From Deltaproteobacteria bacterium (GTDB taxonomy: Bacteria > Desulfobacterota > Syntrophia > Syntrophales > UBA2210), in assembly GCA_016935875.1 (NCBI GenBank), contig JAFGQD010000093.1:1-12190 (forward strand): DNA of 12,190 nucleotides, given 5' to 3'. Position 1 is the stretch's first letter. The number at the start of each line of letters is the position of its first letter. Made by a program: the position numbers and the translations under genes. The notes beneath the pieces were generated by a model that was given only the letters and a program-made list of their open reading frames with translations, did no database searches and had not been told where the DNA came from. Shown piece by piece: positions 1 through 7,630 of the stretch.

Positions 1-150
1 TCTGGAAGAGGTACCCCCAGGGCCGGGGATGATGCCGCAGAGATTGGGGTCTTTACTGAAAACACACTGCCGGATCCCATTATGTTTGATCACAGGGAGA
101 TACTTTCTGATTATTTCCGCATGGTCAGGAGCAAGGGGAAGCGCATTTAG
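1..150 (+). CDS. Nudix hydrolase, C-terminal fragment
   Basis: The reading frame is open from the first base to the TAG at 148-150, giving 49 residues of a protein that begins outside the window. The visible part contains GTPRAGDDAAE followed by LPDPIMFDHREIL. Together these match the segment that usually follows the Nudix box in ADP-ribose pyrophosphatase-like and NADH pyrophosphatase-like Nudix hydrolases, where the AGDDAAE stretch precedes the last strand and the FDH..IL helix ends the fold. The Nudix box itself (GX5EX7REUXEEXGU) would lie upstream and cannot be seen, so the substrate cannot be assigned. Family knowledge suggests hydrolysis of a nucleoside diphosphate linked to another moiety. 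The stop lies 6 bp from the stop of the convergent gene at 157-441, with no obvious terminator between them. Confidence 0.8.
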   Translation, partial: SGRGTPRAGDDAAEIGVFTENTLPDPIMFDHREILSDYFRMVRSKGKRI

Positions 151-156
151 ATAACC

Positions 157-441
157 CTACCCTTCCCATATGCTTTTCCATACGCCCAGCAGAAATTCAT
201 AGGTCAGACTTTCCATATCACTGGCACCTATCTCCATCGGATTTTCAAGGAAACATGTGCAGGGTTCTGTCTGCGCATAGGAAAGCACAAAATGATCATA
301 ATCATTGTAATTATTCTTATCGTAAATCTTTTCATAATCAATGGAGCTATCGGCCTCAATCGAAAACGTACAATAGTTTACACCGTCGTCTATGCAGCCA
401 TATATCTTTTCTCCAAGCTTCTCAATACTCACCACCCGCAT
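157..441 (-). CDS. Uncharacterised 94-residue protein
   Basis: I do not recognise this protein. It is supported as a gene by an ATG at 441-439 preceded by a strong purine-rich ribosome binding site (GGAGAGGAG, 9 bases before the ATG) and by an uninterrupted 94-codon frame ending in TAG. The product is acidic, rich in Asp, Glu, Asn and Tyr, with no signal peptide or membrane segment. It has a Tyr/Asp/Asn-rich middle (about residues 38-49, with alternating Asn, Asp and Tyr) and four cysteines, two of them in a CTC motif near residue 61. It is convergent with the Nudix gene and divergent from phoH. The 160-bp gap to phoH contains a TTGACT hexamer on this strand, but I see no convincing -10 at the right distance. 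It is probably a cytoplasmic lineage-specific protein. No function can be inferred. Confidence 0.65.
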   Translation of the reverse strand: MRVVSIEKLGEKIYGCIDDGVNYCTFSIEADSSIDYEKIYDKNNYNDYDHFVLSYAQTEPCTCFLENPMEIGASDMESLTYEFLLGVWKSIWEG

Positions 442-602
442 CTGTGATTTCTCCTCTCCAACTCGTTAATCGCTTAAATCACCTCATTTCAATCCTATCT
501 CTTATCGTTGTTCCTGAAGTCAAGTTTTATCTTCACTGATGCGCATATATCTGACATTGATCCGATAGGAGCACAAGTGGTTCTAACAATAAACAATATC
601 TG

Positions 603-631
603 TTGGATATGCGTGTAAGGTATGGTAGAAT
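603..631 (+). promoter_or_regulatory. Sigma70-type promoter for phoH-pgpH-ybeY
   Basis: TTGGAT at 603-608 and TAGAAT at 626-631 are separated by exactly 17 bases. A TG at 623-624 one base before the -10 gives an extended -10 element. Transcription would begin at about 637-639. This lies inside the longest possible phoH reading frame, so it argues that the TTG/ATG codons at 603 and 609 are not translated and that phoH starts downstream at 663. Confidence 0.6.
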
Positions 632-662
632 AAATAAATCACACAGACAGGTTGTATATTAT

Positions 663-1661
663 TTGGAAACAAAAACCTATCAAAACGTTTCTGCCAGAAA
701 GATAACCTTCCCGGATAACGATAAACTGAAGATACTTTTGGGAGAATATGACAGTAACCGTAAGGTTGTCGAGAAGCTGGGAAAAGTGAAACTTACCTCC
801 AGGGGATGTACAGTCTCCATATCGGGAGACGCAGGCGACTGCGATCTCGTCAAAAACCTTTTGTCCCAGTTGTATGGTATCATTGAAAAAGGCTACCCTG
901 TCTATCCCACCGATATAGATTACGCTCACAGAATACTTTCAAAGAGCAACTCCGCCGATCTTGAGTCCATATTTCTCGATACAGTCTTTATTTCATCAAA
1001 AAAGAGGGTGATCACCCCCAAAAGCATGGCACAGAAGTCTTATATAGATGCCATCAGAAATTACGACATGGTCTTCGGCATAGGTCCTGCGGGAACGGGC
1101 AAGACCTATCTTGCCATGGCCATGGCCGTTGGAGCGCTCCTCGATAAGAGTGTGAACAGGATAATACTCACAAGACCCGCTGTAGAGGCTGGTGAGCGGC
1201 TTGGGTTCCTTCCGGGTGATCTGTCAGAAAAAGTTAATCCCTACTTGAGACCTGTATATGATGCCCTCTACGACATGATGAATTTCGAAAGAGCATCCGC
1301 GTTGATAAGCAAGGGGATAATTGAAGTGGCTCCCCTTGCGTTCATGAGGGGAAGGACTCTGAATGATTCTTTTATAATTCTGGATGAAGCACAGAACACC
1401 TCTTCGGAACAGATGAAGATGTTTCTCACGAGACTCGGTTTCGGGTCAAAGGCCGTCATAACCGGTGACGTGACCCAGACAGATCTCCCTCCCAATAAAA
1501 TATCGGGTCTGATAGAGGTAGTAGATCTTTTGAGGGAAGTTGAGGGGATCCGTTTTGTTTACTTTTCGGAAATAGATGTGGTAAGACACCACCTGGTTCA
1601 GGATATTGTACGGGCATATAATCATATGGACAGGAAAAAATCAACGGCAGACTGTAAGTGA
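663..1661 (+). CDS. phoH: PhoH-family ATPase (YbeZ type)
   Basis: This is a cytoplasmic P-loop ATPase of the PhoH/YbeZ family, which in other bacteria partners with the endonuclease YbeY in rRNA maturation and ribosome quality control. Numbered from the TTG at 663 (332 residues), it has an N-terminal KH-like region (about 13-75), Walker A GPAGTGKT (about 141-148), the family motif LTRPAVEAGERLGFLPGD (about 169-186), Walker B IILDEAQN (about 238-245) and the sensor-like VITGDVTQTDLP (about 265-276). The frame is open further upstream, with TTG at 603 and ATG at 609, but neither has a Shine-Dalgarno sequence and both coincide with the -35/spacer of a good promoter. TTG 663 has only a weak AGG 11 bases upstream, yet leaves the usual short tail before the first strand (KITF). 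The TGA at 1659-1661 abuts the next gene, and ybeY follows two genes later. Confidence 0.93.
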   Translation: METKTYQNVSARKITFPDNDKLKILLGEYDSNRKVVEKLGKVKLTSRGCTVSISGDAGDCDLVKNLLSQLYGIIEKGYPVYPTDIDYAHRILSKSNSADLESIFLDTVFISSKKRVITPKSMAQKSYIDAIRNYDMVFGIGPAGTGKTYLAMAMAVGALLDKSVNRIILTRPAVEAGERLGFLPGDLSEKVNPYLRPVYDALYDMMNFERASALISKGIIEVAPLAFMRGRTLNDSFIILDEAQNTSSEQMKMFLTRLGFGSKAVITGDVTQTDLPPNKISGLIEVVDLLREVEGIRFVYFSEIDVVRHHLVQDIVRAYNHMDRKKSTADCK

Positions 1662-3947
1662 TTGCATACTAACAAATCCATGGCCATCAAAAAACCCCCT
1701 AAAAATGGAAAGAATAACGGGAACACAGGGATCAAGCCCGTGCAGAAATATACCCGAGAGATTTTTTCCTGGAAGACCGGTATAGCGGTTTCTATGAGTC
1801 TTATCCTGACCCTTATACTGTATCCTCAAATCCTCCGGATGGCCCCTCCCGAATATAACGTAGGATCGATTATAACAAAGGATATTCAGGCAGACCGTAA
1901 TTTCCTTGTAGTGGACAGAGTGGCTACGGAACAAAAAAAGGCAGAGGCCATAGAGAAGGCAATCCCCCTCTATGATTATGACAGGGACATGCCCGCAAAG
2001 ATCGGAATAGCCATGTCAAAGGCATTCATCGCCATGGCTGAATATGCGAAAGAGAATTCAAAACCGTCCGATAAGGAAGAGTCTCTCAAGAAGGCAAAAA
2101 CAATTTTCGAAGACCTGTCTGGGATAACCCTTACATCCGCGGAATTCAAGGCTCTCAACAAGGGCGAGTTTCCCATTGATGTGTGTAATGATATTGTACG
2201 ACTTGTCTATTACACCTACAGCAACGGTTTAATCGGCAACGAAAATGTTTTGAATCTTCAAAAAGATAAGGGAATAATAATCCGGGACATAAAGAACCAG
2301 GAGGAAAACGAGTTGAATGACCTGTCGTCGATACTAGACGCAGGAAAAATAAACGCCCTTATCCCTAAAAACGCAAAGGTGATATTTGAAAGCAAAAAAC
2401 CTGACGACATCATACTGTCGATTGCCCAGAAAGCTGTAAAACCAAATCTCACTTTTGCCAAAAATGCGACAGAGCAAAGAAAACAAGCCATCTTCGATAC
2501 GGTAAAACCAGTACTGTACGAAATTCAGAAAAATGAAATGATCATCCGGGAAGGGGAAAAGATAACACCAACTGACCTGGACAAGCTCGATGCTTTTTAT
2601 AAGGGGCAAGAGGGAAACAGGTTTGTAAATGTCTCTATATTCTCAGGCATATTTTTTAGCATAGTGCTTTTGTCAATCATCTTCTACCGCATGTTCAGCA
2701 TGCGATTCAGGTTGTCAAAAACCGTGCTTACTGATCTCTTGTTTATGAGCATTGTGATAATCCTCCAGGTGATTCTGGTAAAAGTGGGCATATTTATATG
2801 CGACTCCGTAGGGTTGACCTATAAACTTGTTCCCGCATCTGTCGGTTTTTACGCCATACCCTTCACCATCGGCACCATGCTTGTCGCAATCCTTCTCGGC
2901 AGAAACGAAGGCTTGATATTCTCCGTATTCTCTTCCCTTACGATAACTTTCCTTTTCGCAGATAAGATGCCGATATTCCTGCTTTCTCTCGTTGGAGGCG
3001 CTGTTGCGGCGCACTATATTATCCATTACGAACAGCGCTCGGCCTTTTTCAAGACCGGTCTGTTGGTAGGTGTGATTAATATAGGAACCATAACCTGCCT
3101 TTCCCTGCTCTCCGGCAATCTGTTGACAGTTGAAACAATCGTAAAACTGGCAATGGGGATCGCAGGAGGCGTTCTGTCAGGGTTTATTGTCTCAGGACTT
3201 GTGCCCCTCTTTGAATCCCTTTTTGGCTATACTACTGACATAAAACTCATGGAGTTGGCCAATCTGAATCAACCGATATTCCAGGAATTGCTTATGGTGG
3301 CACCAGGAACATATCATCACAGCGTTGTCGTTGCATCCCTGGCGGAAGCGGCAGCAGAAGAAATCGGCGCGAACTCTCTGCTTGCCAAGGTAAGCGCCTA
3401 TTACCACGATATTGGAAAGATGAAAAAGCCCCTGTATTTCATAGAGAATCAACCCAATTGGAAGAACAGGCACGATGACCTCTCTCCCCAAATGAGCAGT
3501 CTCGTTATTATTTCGCATGTCAAGGATGGATGTGAACTGGCGAAAGAACATAATCTCGGAAAGGCGATAACGGATATTATCAGGCAACATCACGGAACAG
3601 GTCTCGTCAGCTATTTCTATGAAAAAGCGAAAAAGGAAAGTACGGCTTCCGGTCAGTCAATCCTGGAAAGTGACTTTCGGTATCCCGGCCCCAGACCTCA
3701 AAAGAAAGAAGCCGCGCTTGTCATTCTCGGAGATATTGTGGAGGCATCATCAAGGACATTGACCAATCCAACGCCCGCAAGGATACAGAATCTCGTCAAC
3801 AGCAGGATACAACAGGTAGTGAAAGAGGGACAACTTGACGAATCCGACCTTACCTTCCTCGACCTGAAAAAGATATCTGAAACATTCACCAGGGTACTTA
3901 CCGGTATATTCCATCGCAGGATAGAGTACAATCAACCTTCCAGGTAA
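1662..3947 (+). CDS. pgpH: 7TM-HD cyclic-di-AMP phosphodiesterase (PgpH type)
   Basis: This is an inner-membrane phosphodiesterase of the PgpH (7TMR-HD) family, whose characterised members hydrolyse c-di-AMP to pApA. Residues are numbered from TTG 1662. There is an N-terminal anchor (about 40-58), then an extracytoplasmic 7TMR-HDED domain (about 60-318). A block of about seven hydrophobic helices follows (about 322-515), and then a cytoplasmic HD domain. The metal ligands are visible: H552/H553 in GTYHHS, H582-D583 in YYHDIGK, H619 in IISHV, H643/H644 in RQHHGTG and D691 in ILGDIVEA. At 761 residues it is of normal family length. TTG 1662 directly follows the phoH TGA (TGATTG), suggesting translational coupling. 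The in-frame ATG at 1680 is an alternative, and neither has a strong ribosome binding site. Position between phoH and ybeY is a conserved arrangement in many bacteria. Confidence 0.93.
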   Translation: MHTNKSMAIKKPPKNGKNNGNTGIKPVQKYTREIFSWKTGIAVSMSLILTLILYPQILRMAPPEYNVGSIITKDIQADRNFLVVDRVATEQKKAEAIEKAIPLYDYDRDMPAKIGIAMSKAFIAMAEYAKENSKPSDKEESLKKAKTIFEDLSGITLTSAEFKALNKGEFPIDVCNDIVRLVYYTYSNGLIGNENVLNLQKDKGIIIRDIKNQEENELNDLSSILDAGKINALIPKNAKVIFESKKPDDIILSIAQKAVKPNLTFAKNATEQRKQAIFDTVKPVLYEIQKNEMIIREGEKITPTDLDKLDAFYKGQEGNRFVNVSIFSGIFFSIVLLSIIFYRMFSMRFRLSKTVLTDLLFMSIVIILQVILVKVGIFICDSVGLTYKLVPASVGFYAIPFTIGTMLVAILLGRNEGLIFSVFSSLTITFLFADKMPIFLLSLVGGAVAAHYIIHYEQRSAFFKTGLLVGVINIGTITCLSLLSGNLLTVETIVKLAMGIAGGVLSGFIVSGLVPLFESLFGYTTDIKLMELANLNQPIFQELLMVAPGTYHHSVVVASLAEAAAEEIGANSLLAKVSAYYHDIGKMKKPLYFIENQPNWKNRHDDLSPQMSSLVIISHVKDGCELAKEHNLGKAITDIIRQHHGTGLVSYFYEKAKKESTASGQSILESDFRYPGPRPQKKEAALVILGDIVEASSRTLTNPTPARIQNLVNSRIQQVVKEGQLDESDLTFLDLKKISETFTRVLTGIFHRRIEYNQPSR

Positions 3948-3964
3948 GTTGATAGACGGATAAT

Positions 3965-3980
3965 GGCGACTTTCGTCGCC
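3965..3980 (+). promoter_or_regulatory. Intercistronic hairpin between pgpH and ybeY
   Basis: GGCGAC (3965-3970) and GTCGCC (3975-3980) form a perfect 6-bp GC-rich stem with a four-base loop (TTTC), 17 bp after the pgpH stop. No T-run follows, so it is not a convincing intrinsic terminator. It could be an mRNA processing or stability element in the 81-bp gap before ybeY. Confidence 0.4.
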
Positions 3981-4028
3981 CGGCAATAAAACGTAAAGTG
4001 GCATAGTGGAGCTTCCAAATAAAATCTG

Positions 4029-4475
4029 ATGAAAATTCTTGCAACTAACAGACAAACCGTATTTGATATAGATCTTCCGCGAATCAAATCCTCATTATCT
4101 GAAATTCTGACAACCCTTGATAAGGCAGATAGGGAAATAAGTCTGACCATTGTGGATGATACCGGTATCACCGAAATCAACAAGCAGTATCTGGACAGGG
4201 ATTATCCCACCAATGTCATAGCATTTTCCTTAAACGAGGGGGAGTTCGGCGATATTAATCCCCATATCCTCGGAGATATTATAATATCCATAGAGACAGC
4301 CATCAGGGACGCGAGAGTCGGTGATCTTTCAATTGACGATGAGATTGATTACCTGATGATCCACGGCGTTCTACATCTCCTGGGATATGATCACGAGTTA
4401 CCCGAAGAAGCCGAAGAGATGAAAGAAAAAGAAAAAGAGATCTTCTTCACGCTGAAAGAATATCACATAGAATAG
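4029..4475 (+). CDS. ybeY: Endoribonuclease YbeY
   Basis: YbeY is a single-strand-specific, zinc-dependent endoribonuclease needed for 16S rRNA 3'-end maturation and 70S ribosome quality control. The diagnostic HGVLHLLGYDH is at residues 112-122, supplying the three zinc-binding histidines (H112, H116, H122; HX3HX5H). The conserved RDYPTNVIAFS is at 57-67. At 148 residues the protein has normal family length, and it ends in a short Glu/Lys-rich helix. ATG 4029 is the only standard start in the frame, because an in-frame TAA lies at 4020-4022. It has no close Shine-Dalgarno sequence: the nearest GGAG is about 17 bases upstream. It is the last gene of the phoH-pgpH-ybeY group, 81 bp after pgpH, and faces the convergent mltD. 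Its partner PhoH is encoded two genes upstream. Confidence 0.95.
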   Translation: MKILATNRQTVFDIDLPRIKSSLSEILTTLDKADREISLTIVDDTGITEINKQYLDRDYPTNVIAFSLNEGEFGDINPHILGDIIISIETAIRDARVGDLSIDDEIDYLMIHGVLHLLGYDHELPEEAEEMKEKEKEIFFTLKEYHIE

Positions 4476-4487
4476 TAACTGCTGAGG

Positions 4488-4511
4488 AATTAAAAGGCAG
4501 AAACAGTGCCT
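4488..4511 (-). terminator. Possible intrinsic terminator of mltD
   Basis: Reading the minus strand, AGGCA (4511-4507) pairs with TGCCT (4499-4495) around a 7-base loop and is followed by TTTAATT. The stem lies about 30 bases past the mltD stop, in the 65-bp gap between the convergent ybeY and mltD. The stem is short and the U-tract weak, so termination may be inefficient. On the plus strand no T-run follows the same stem. Confidence 0.4.
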
Positions 4512-4540
4512 GCATCAGCTTATATTTTGAGCTTTTAAAA

Positions 4541-6406
4541 CTACCTCACTATCACCGTCTGGCCCGGGTGAATAAGGGTATCCCTGTCAAAGTGGTTCAG
4601 TTTCAGGAGTGTGTCAAGAGTAACACGGTTTTTTGACGCTATTGCGGTCAGGGTATCCCCCCTTTCTACGACGTAGCTCTTTGCCGATGCAACGTTGTCC
4701 CCAGCGGAACTGCTTCTTATCTTGATAACCTGGTCGATGGTAAGATCATTTCGCCATAGACCATTGAGTTTTTTTATCTCTGAGACGGTTGTGTCAAAGC
4801 GACTTGCAATAAGCCAGAGGGAATCCCCCTTCTTTACTCTGTACGCCGCCACACCTCCCTCTTTAGGTGCTGGAATCTGTGGTTCTTCAGAATAGACATA
4901 ACCGTGGGATGGTATTTTAAGCCACTTACCTTCCCTGATACTGTGTTTGCTTGAAAGATGATTCGCCGCCATTATGGCGTTAATTGAACTTTTGTATCTC
5001 CTTGAAAGGACGGAAAGGGTATCGCCTTTTTTTACCCTGTATCGTATATACTCTGGACCACCGGGTCTCTTCGCCGTCGAAATTTTATCTATAACCGAGG
5101 CAAATTGTGTGTCCATTCCTGCCGGTATCTTCAACTCATAGCTGTTCGGGGTCGTTTTATACCTGAGTTCAGAGTTGAGAAAATATAAGGTTTCTTCCGA
5201 TATATGAAGCTCTTCCGCCACATCCTTGAGCCTGACGCTTTTTTCCGTTGTAACCGTAGTAAAGGGAACGGGGTTTTCCTGTTCCCGATTCAGATCTATG
5301 CCGAACTTCTCGGGATCTTTTAAAATATGAAGCGTTGCAAGAAAACGGGGCACATAACTTGATGTCTCCGGGGGAAGCTGACGGTAGAGATCCCAGAAAT
5401 TGTCAAGATAATTCATCTGTTGCCTTGATATGGCTTTGAGTACCCTCCCCTCTCCACAATTGTACGCGGCCAGAACGGTCAGCCAGTCCCCGAATATCCC
5501 ATGGAGTTCCTTCAGATAGGCTATGGCCGCTCCGGTAGATTTCTCCGGATCCATACGTTCATCAATCCAGTGGTCACGCTTGAGCCCGTACATATACCCG
5601 GTTGATGGTATTATCTGCCAGAGACCGAGAGCCCTTGCCTTTGAGAGAGCTCGTATCTTGAAACCGCTTTCAACAAGCGGGAGCCATGAGAGTTCTTCAG
5701 GCAGTCCCGCCTCTTTCAGCTGTTTCAGTATCATCGGGTGATACCTGCCGGATCGCTTGTATGAGGAGATAAAAAATGTACGTTCAGAGCGCTGAAAACG
5801 CTGTATTGCTTTTTCTACATCGTCATTCATAACAAGCGGTATCTCACTCTGATAACCAGCGGCAACATTGCTTCTTGATGCGTAGATCTCCACGATCTTC
5901 TTTGCTATCATGACGCGCAGGTCATCTTTCTGCCAGGTAATCTCGGGGTCACCATTTACATCCAGCAGAAGGGAGTAGGTCTCGTCAAGCAGCTTTAGAG
6001 CCTTGTCAAGCTCTCCTTTTTCCCAGAGAAGCTGGGACTGGCCCAGAAAATCAATGGCTTCGTCCATAATCGCCTGTTTGTTGTTCTGGTTGTGGTCTTT
6101 TCCATTCGGCTCGCCTTCCTGTTCAGAGACGTTTTCTTCTGTGGAATTTTCCACTGCATTTATGGAATTATCCACGAGAGATGGTTCAGTCTCGGATAAG
6201 ACAGGTTCTTCCGAAAGATCTTCCTCAACAAGTTCAACTTCAAGACTTTTCTGAGATACAGGGGGAGAGGTCACAATATGTTCCACAGGAACTTCTGTCT
6301 CATCAGGAGCGGAAACAGGTGACGGAATTGACTTGGGCGGCAGATAACATGAAGACAGGAATACGACAATAAAGGCTGTTATCATCAACCTTTTTAATAC
6401 AACCAT
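4541..6406 (-). CDS. mltD: Membrane-bound lytic murein transglycosylase D-like lipoprotein
   Basis: This is a periplasm-facing lipoprotein that cleaves the MurNAc-GlcNAc bond with formation of 1,6-anhydro-MurNAc. The signal sequence ends in the lipobox LSSC with the acylated Cys20. Residues 21-110 form an acidic Pro/Ser/Glu-rich linker. A helical TPR-like stretch lies at 111-150. The SLT domain is at about 225-345, with catalytic Glu246 in PLVESGF, then ALGLWQIIPSTG (259-270) and AAYNCGEGRV (313-322). A degenerate LysM-like segment (about 385-428) precedes three clear peptidoglycan-binding LysM repeats, at about 453-498 (YRVKKGDTL), 520-563 (YRVKKGDSL) and 577-620 (YVVERGDTL). ATG 6406 is supported by GGGAG nine bases upstream. 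At 621 residues it exceeds E. coli MltD (about 450), owing to the linker and an extra LysM. It appears monocistronic, with 134 bp separating it from prfB. Confidence 0.93.
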   Translation of the reverse strand: MVVLKRLMITAFIVVFLSSCYLPPKSIPSPVSAPDETEVPVEHIVTSPPVSQKSLEVELVEEDLSEEPVLSETEPSLVDNSINAVENSTEENVSEQEGEPNGKDHNQNNKQAIMDEAIDFLGQSQLLWEKGELDKALKLLDETYSLLLDVNGDPEITWQKDDLRVMIAKKIVEIYASRSNVAAGYQSEIPLVMNDDVEKAIQRFQRSERTFFISSYKRSGRYHPMILKQLKEAGLPEELSWLPLVESGFKIRALSKARALGLWQIIPSTGYMYGLKRDHWIDERMDPEKSTGAAIAYLKELHGIFGDWLTVLAAYNCGEGRVLKAISRQQMNYLDNFWDLYRQLPPETSSYVPRFLATLHILKDPEKFGIDLNREQENPVPFTTVTTEKSVRLKDVAEELHISEETLYFLNSELRYKTTPNSYELKIPAGMDTQFASVIDKISTAKRPGGPEYIRYRVKKGDTLSVLSRRYKSSINAIMAANHLSSKHSIREGKWLKIPSHGYVYSEEPQIPAPKEGGVAAYRVKKGDSLWLIASRFDTTVSEIKKLNGLWRNDLTIDQVIKIRSSSAGDNVASAKSYVVERGDTLTAIASKNRVTLDTLLKLNHFDRDTLIHPGQTVIVR

Positions 6407-6420
6407 AAACTTAAACTCCC

Positions 6421-6450
6421 GGGGAAACTACATCGAATATGAGTTCCCCC
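6421..6450 (-). promoter_or_regulatory. Leader hairpin next to the mltD ribosome binding site
   Basis: On the minus strand GGGGGAACT (6450-6442) can pair over nine positions (one G-U) with AGTTTCCCC (6429-6421), around a 12-base loop. The 3' arm lies immediately before the GGGAG ribosome binding site of mltD, so folding or an alternative fold could affect initiation. No T-run follows, so it is not a terminator of prfB. I found no convincing promoter hexamers in the 134-bp gap. Confidence 0.4.
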
Positions 6451-6540
6451 CCTGTTTTGTATCCAGACCTCAATCGCTCTATCGTAAAATGCAAACAATC
6501 TGTAAGGACGGATTTGTTAAAATCTGGTTTCTCTCAATAA

Positions 6541-7630
6541 TCAACTTATCAGATAGGTTTCAATAAAATCATCTATATCACCATCCAATACCCTATCCAC
6601 ATTACCCACTTCCATGTTTGTTCTGTGATCTTTTATCATCTTGTAGGGGTGAAGGATATAAGAACGTATCTGACTTCCCCAGGCTATATTCATTTTTGTC
6701 TTGTTGACTTCGTCCAGCTTTTCGGCTTTCTTGCGAAGCTCCAGTTCAAAGAGCCTTGACTTTAACACCTTCATAGCCATGGCCCTGTTCTTGTGCTGAG
6801 ACCTCTCATTCTGGCACTGCACTACAATTCCAGTAGGTATATGTGTAATCCTGACGGCGGAATCGGTTTTGTTCACATGCTGCCCTCCGGCTCCACTGGC
6901 CCTGTAGGTGTCTGTCCGCAAGTCATTCTCGCTGATTTCAATGTCTATGTTATCAGATACTTCCGGATATACAAAGACCGACGCGAAAGAGGTGTGTCTT
7001 CTCCCACCGGCATCAAAGGGGGATATTCGAACAAGTCTGTGTATTCCAACCTCCGCTTTAGCATATCCGTAGGCGTATTCTCCCTCCATCGTCATGGTCA
7101 CGCTTTTAACACCTGCCTCATCACCAGGCTGGAGGTCAACGATTTTCGTTTCATACCCTTTTCTCTCAGACCATCTCAGGTACATGCGCAGGAGCATCTG
7201 AGCCCAGTCCTGCGCCTCCGTGCCGCCGGCGCCGGCATGTATCGTCATGATGGCGTTGCCGGGATCTTCTTCATTGCCCAGCATCATCCTGAACTCGCTA
7301 TTTCTGACCGAAGATTCAAGGCCGACAATATCTTTTTCTATCTCTTCGAGCACGCTTTCATCGTCTTCATCACGCGCCATTTCAAAGAGCCCTTCCAGAT
7401 CCTGAACGATATCATTCAGTTTTCTCCATCCAAGGACCGTAGCTTCCGCCCTGCTCTTTTCCCTTACTATATCTCTGGCAGCCTCTGTATCATTCCAGAA
7501 GTCCTCTTTGAGGATTTGTTTCTCCAGTTTATCGATCTTTTCTTCATTTGCATCTATGTCAAAGACAACCTCTGAGATTGTCTATTCTCTTCCTCAGATC
7601 TTTTATCTTTTCGAAAATGTCTGCAATCAT
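6541..7630 (-). CDS. prfB: Peptide chain release factor 2, with programmed +1 frameshift
   Basis: RF2 recognises UGA and UAA and triggers peptidyl-tRNA hydrolysis. Translation starts at ATG 7630-7628 and runs 23 codons to an in-frame TGA (7561-7559) in CTT TGA C. A +1 shift skips the T at 7561, resumes at GAC 7560-7558 and continues to the TGA at 6543-6541. This joins 23 and 339 residues into a 362-residue protein (E. coli RF2 has 365). The SPF tripeptide that sets RF2 specificity is at about 203-205 (RISPFDAGG) and the catalytic GGQ at about 248-250 (GAGGQHVN). Starting at the internal ATG 7380 would lose about 83 N-terminal residues and is not the real start. The start codon overlaps the lnt stop as ATGA, and a GGAAGG-like ribosome binding site lies inside the lnt end, implying translational coupling. 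Expression should be autoregulated: low RF2 favours frameshifting. Confidence 0.96.
7558..7573 (-). promoter_or_regulatory. prfB programmed +1 frameshift signal
   Basis: Minus-strand AGAGGTTGT is followed directly by CTT TGA C. The slippery CTT (7564-7562), the stop TGA (7561-7559) and the following C (7558) match the E. coli prfB core exactly. The Shine-Dalgarno-like AGAGG (7573-7569) sits at the same distance as E. coli AGGGGG, where it pairs with 16S rRNA and promotes the slip. Continuing in the zero frame gives only 23 residues; the +1 frame yields full-length RF2. Confidence 0.95.

Noticed and set aside
3192..3593. 133-codon minus-strand frame opposite the pgpH HD domain
   Set aside because: It is antisense to the strongly conserved HD motifs of pgpH and has no recognisable family or ribosome binding site.
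6541..7380. prfB as a 279-residue truncated gene or pseudogene starting at ATG 7380
   Set aside because: Upstream sequence encodes the missing RF2 N-terminus across a canonical CTT TGA C frameshift, so the gene is complete.
6793..7575. 260-codon plus-strand open frame opposite prfB
   Set aside because: It lies entirely antisense to RF2, whose motifs and frameshift site are unambiguous, and the predicted protein resembles no family; it is a shadow of the prfB codons.
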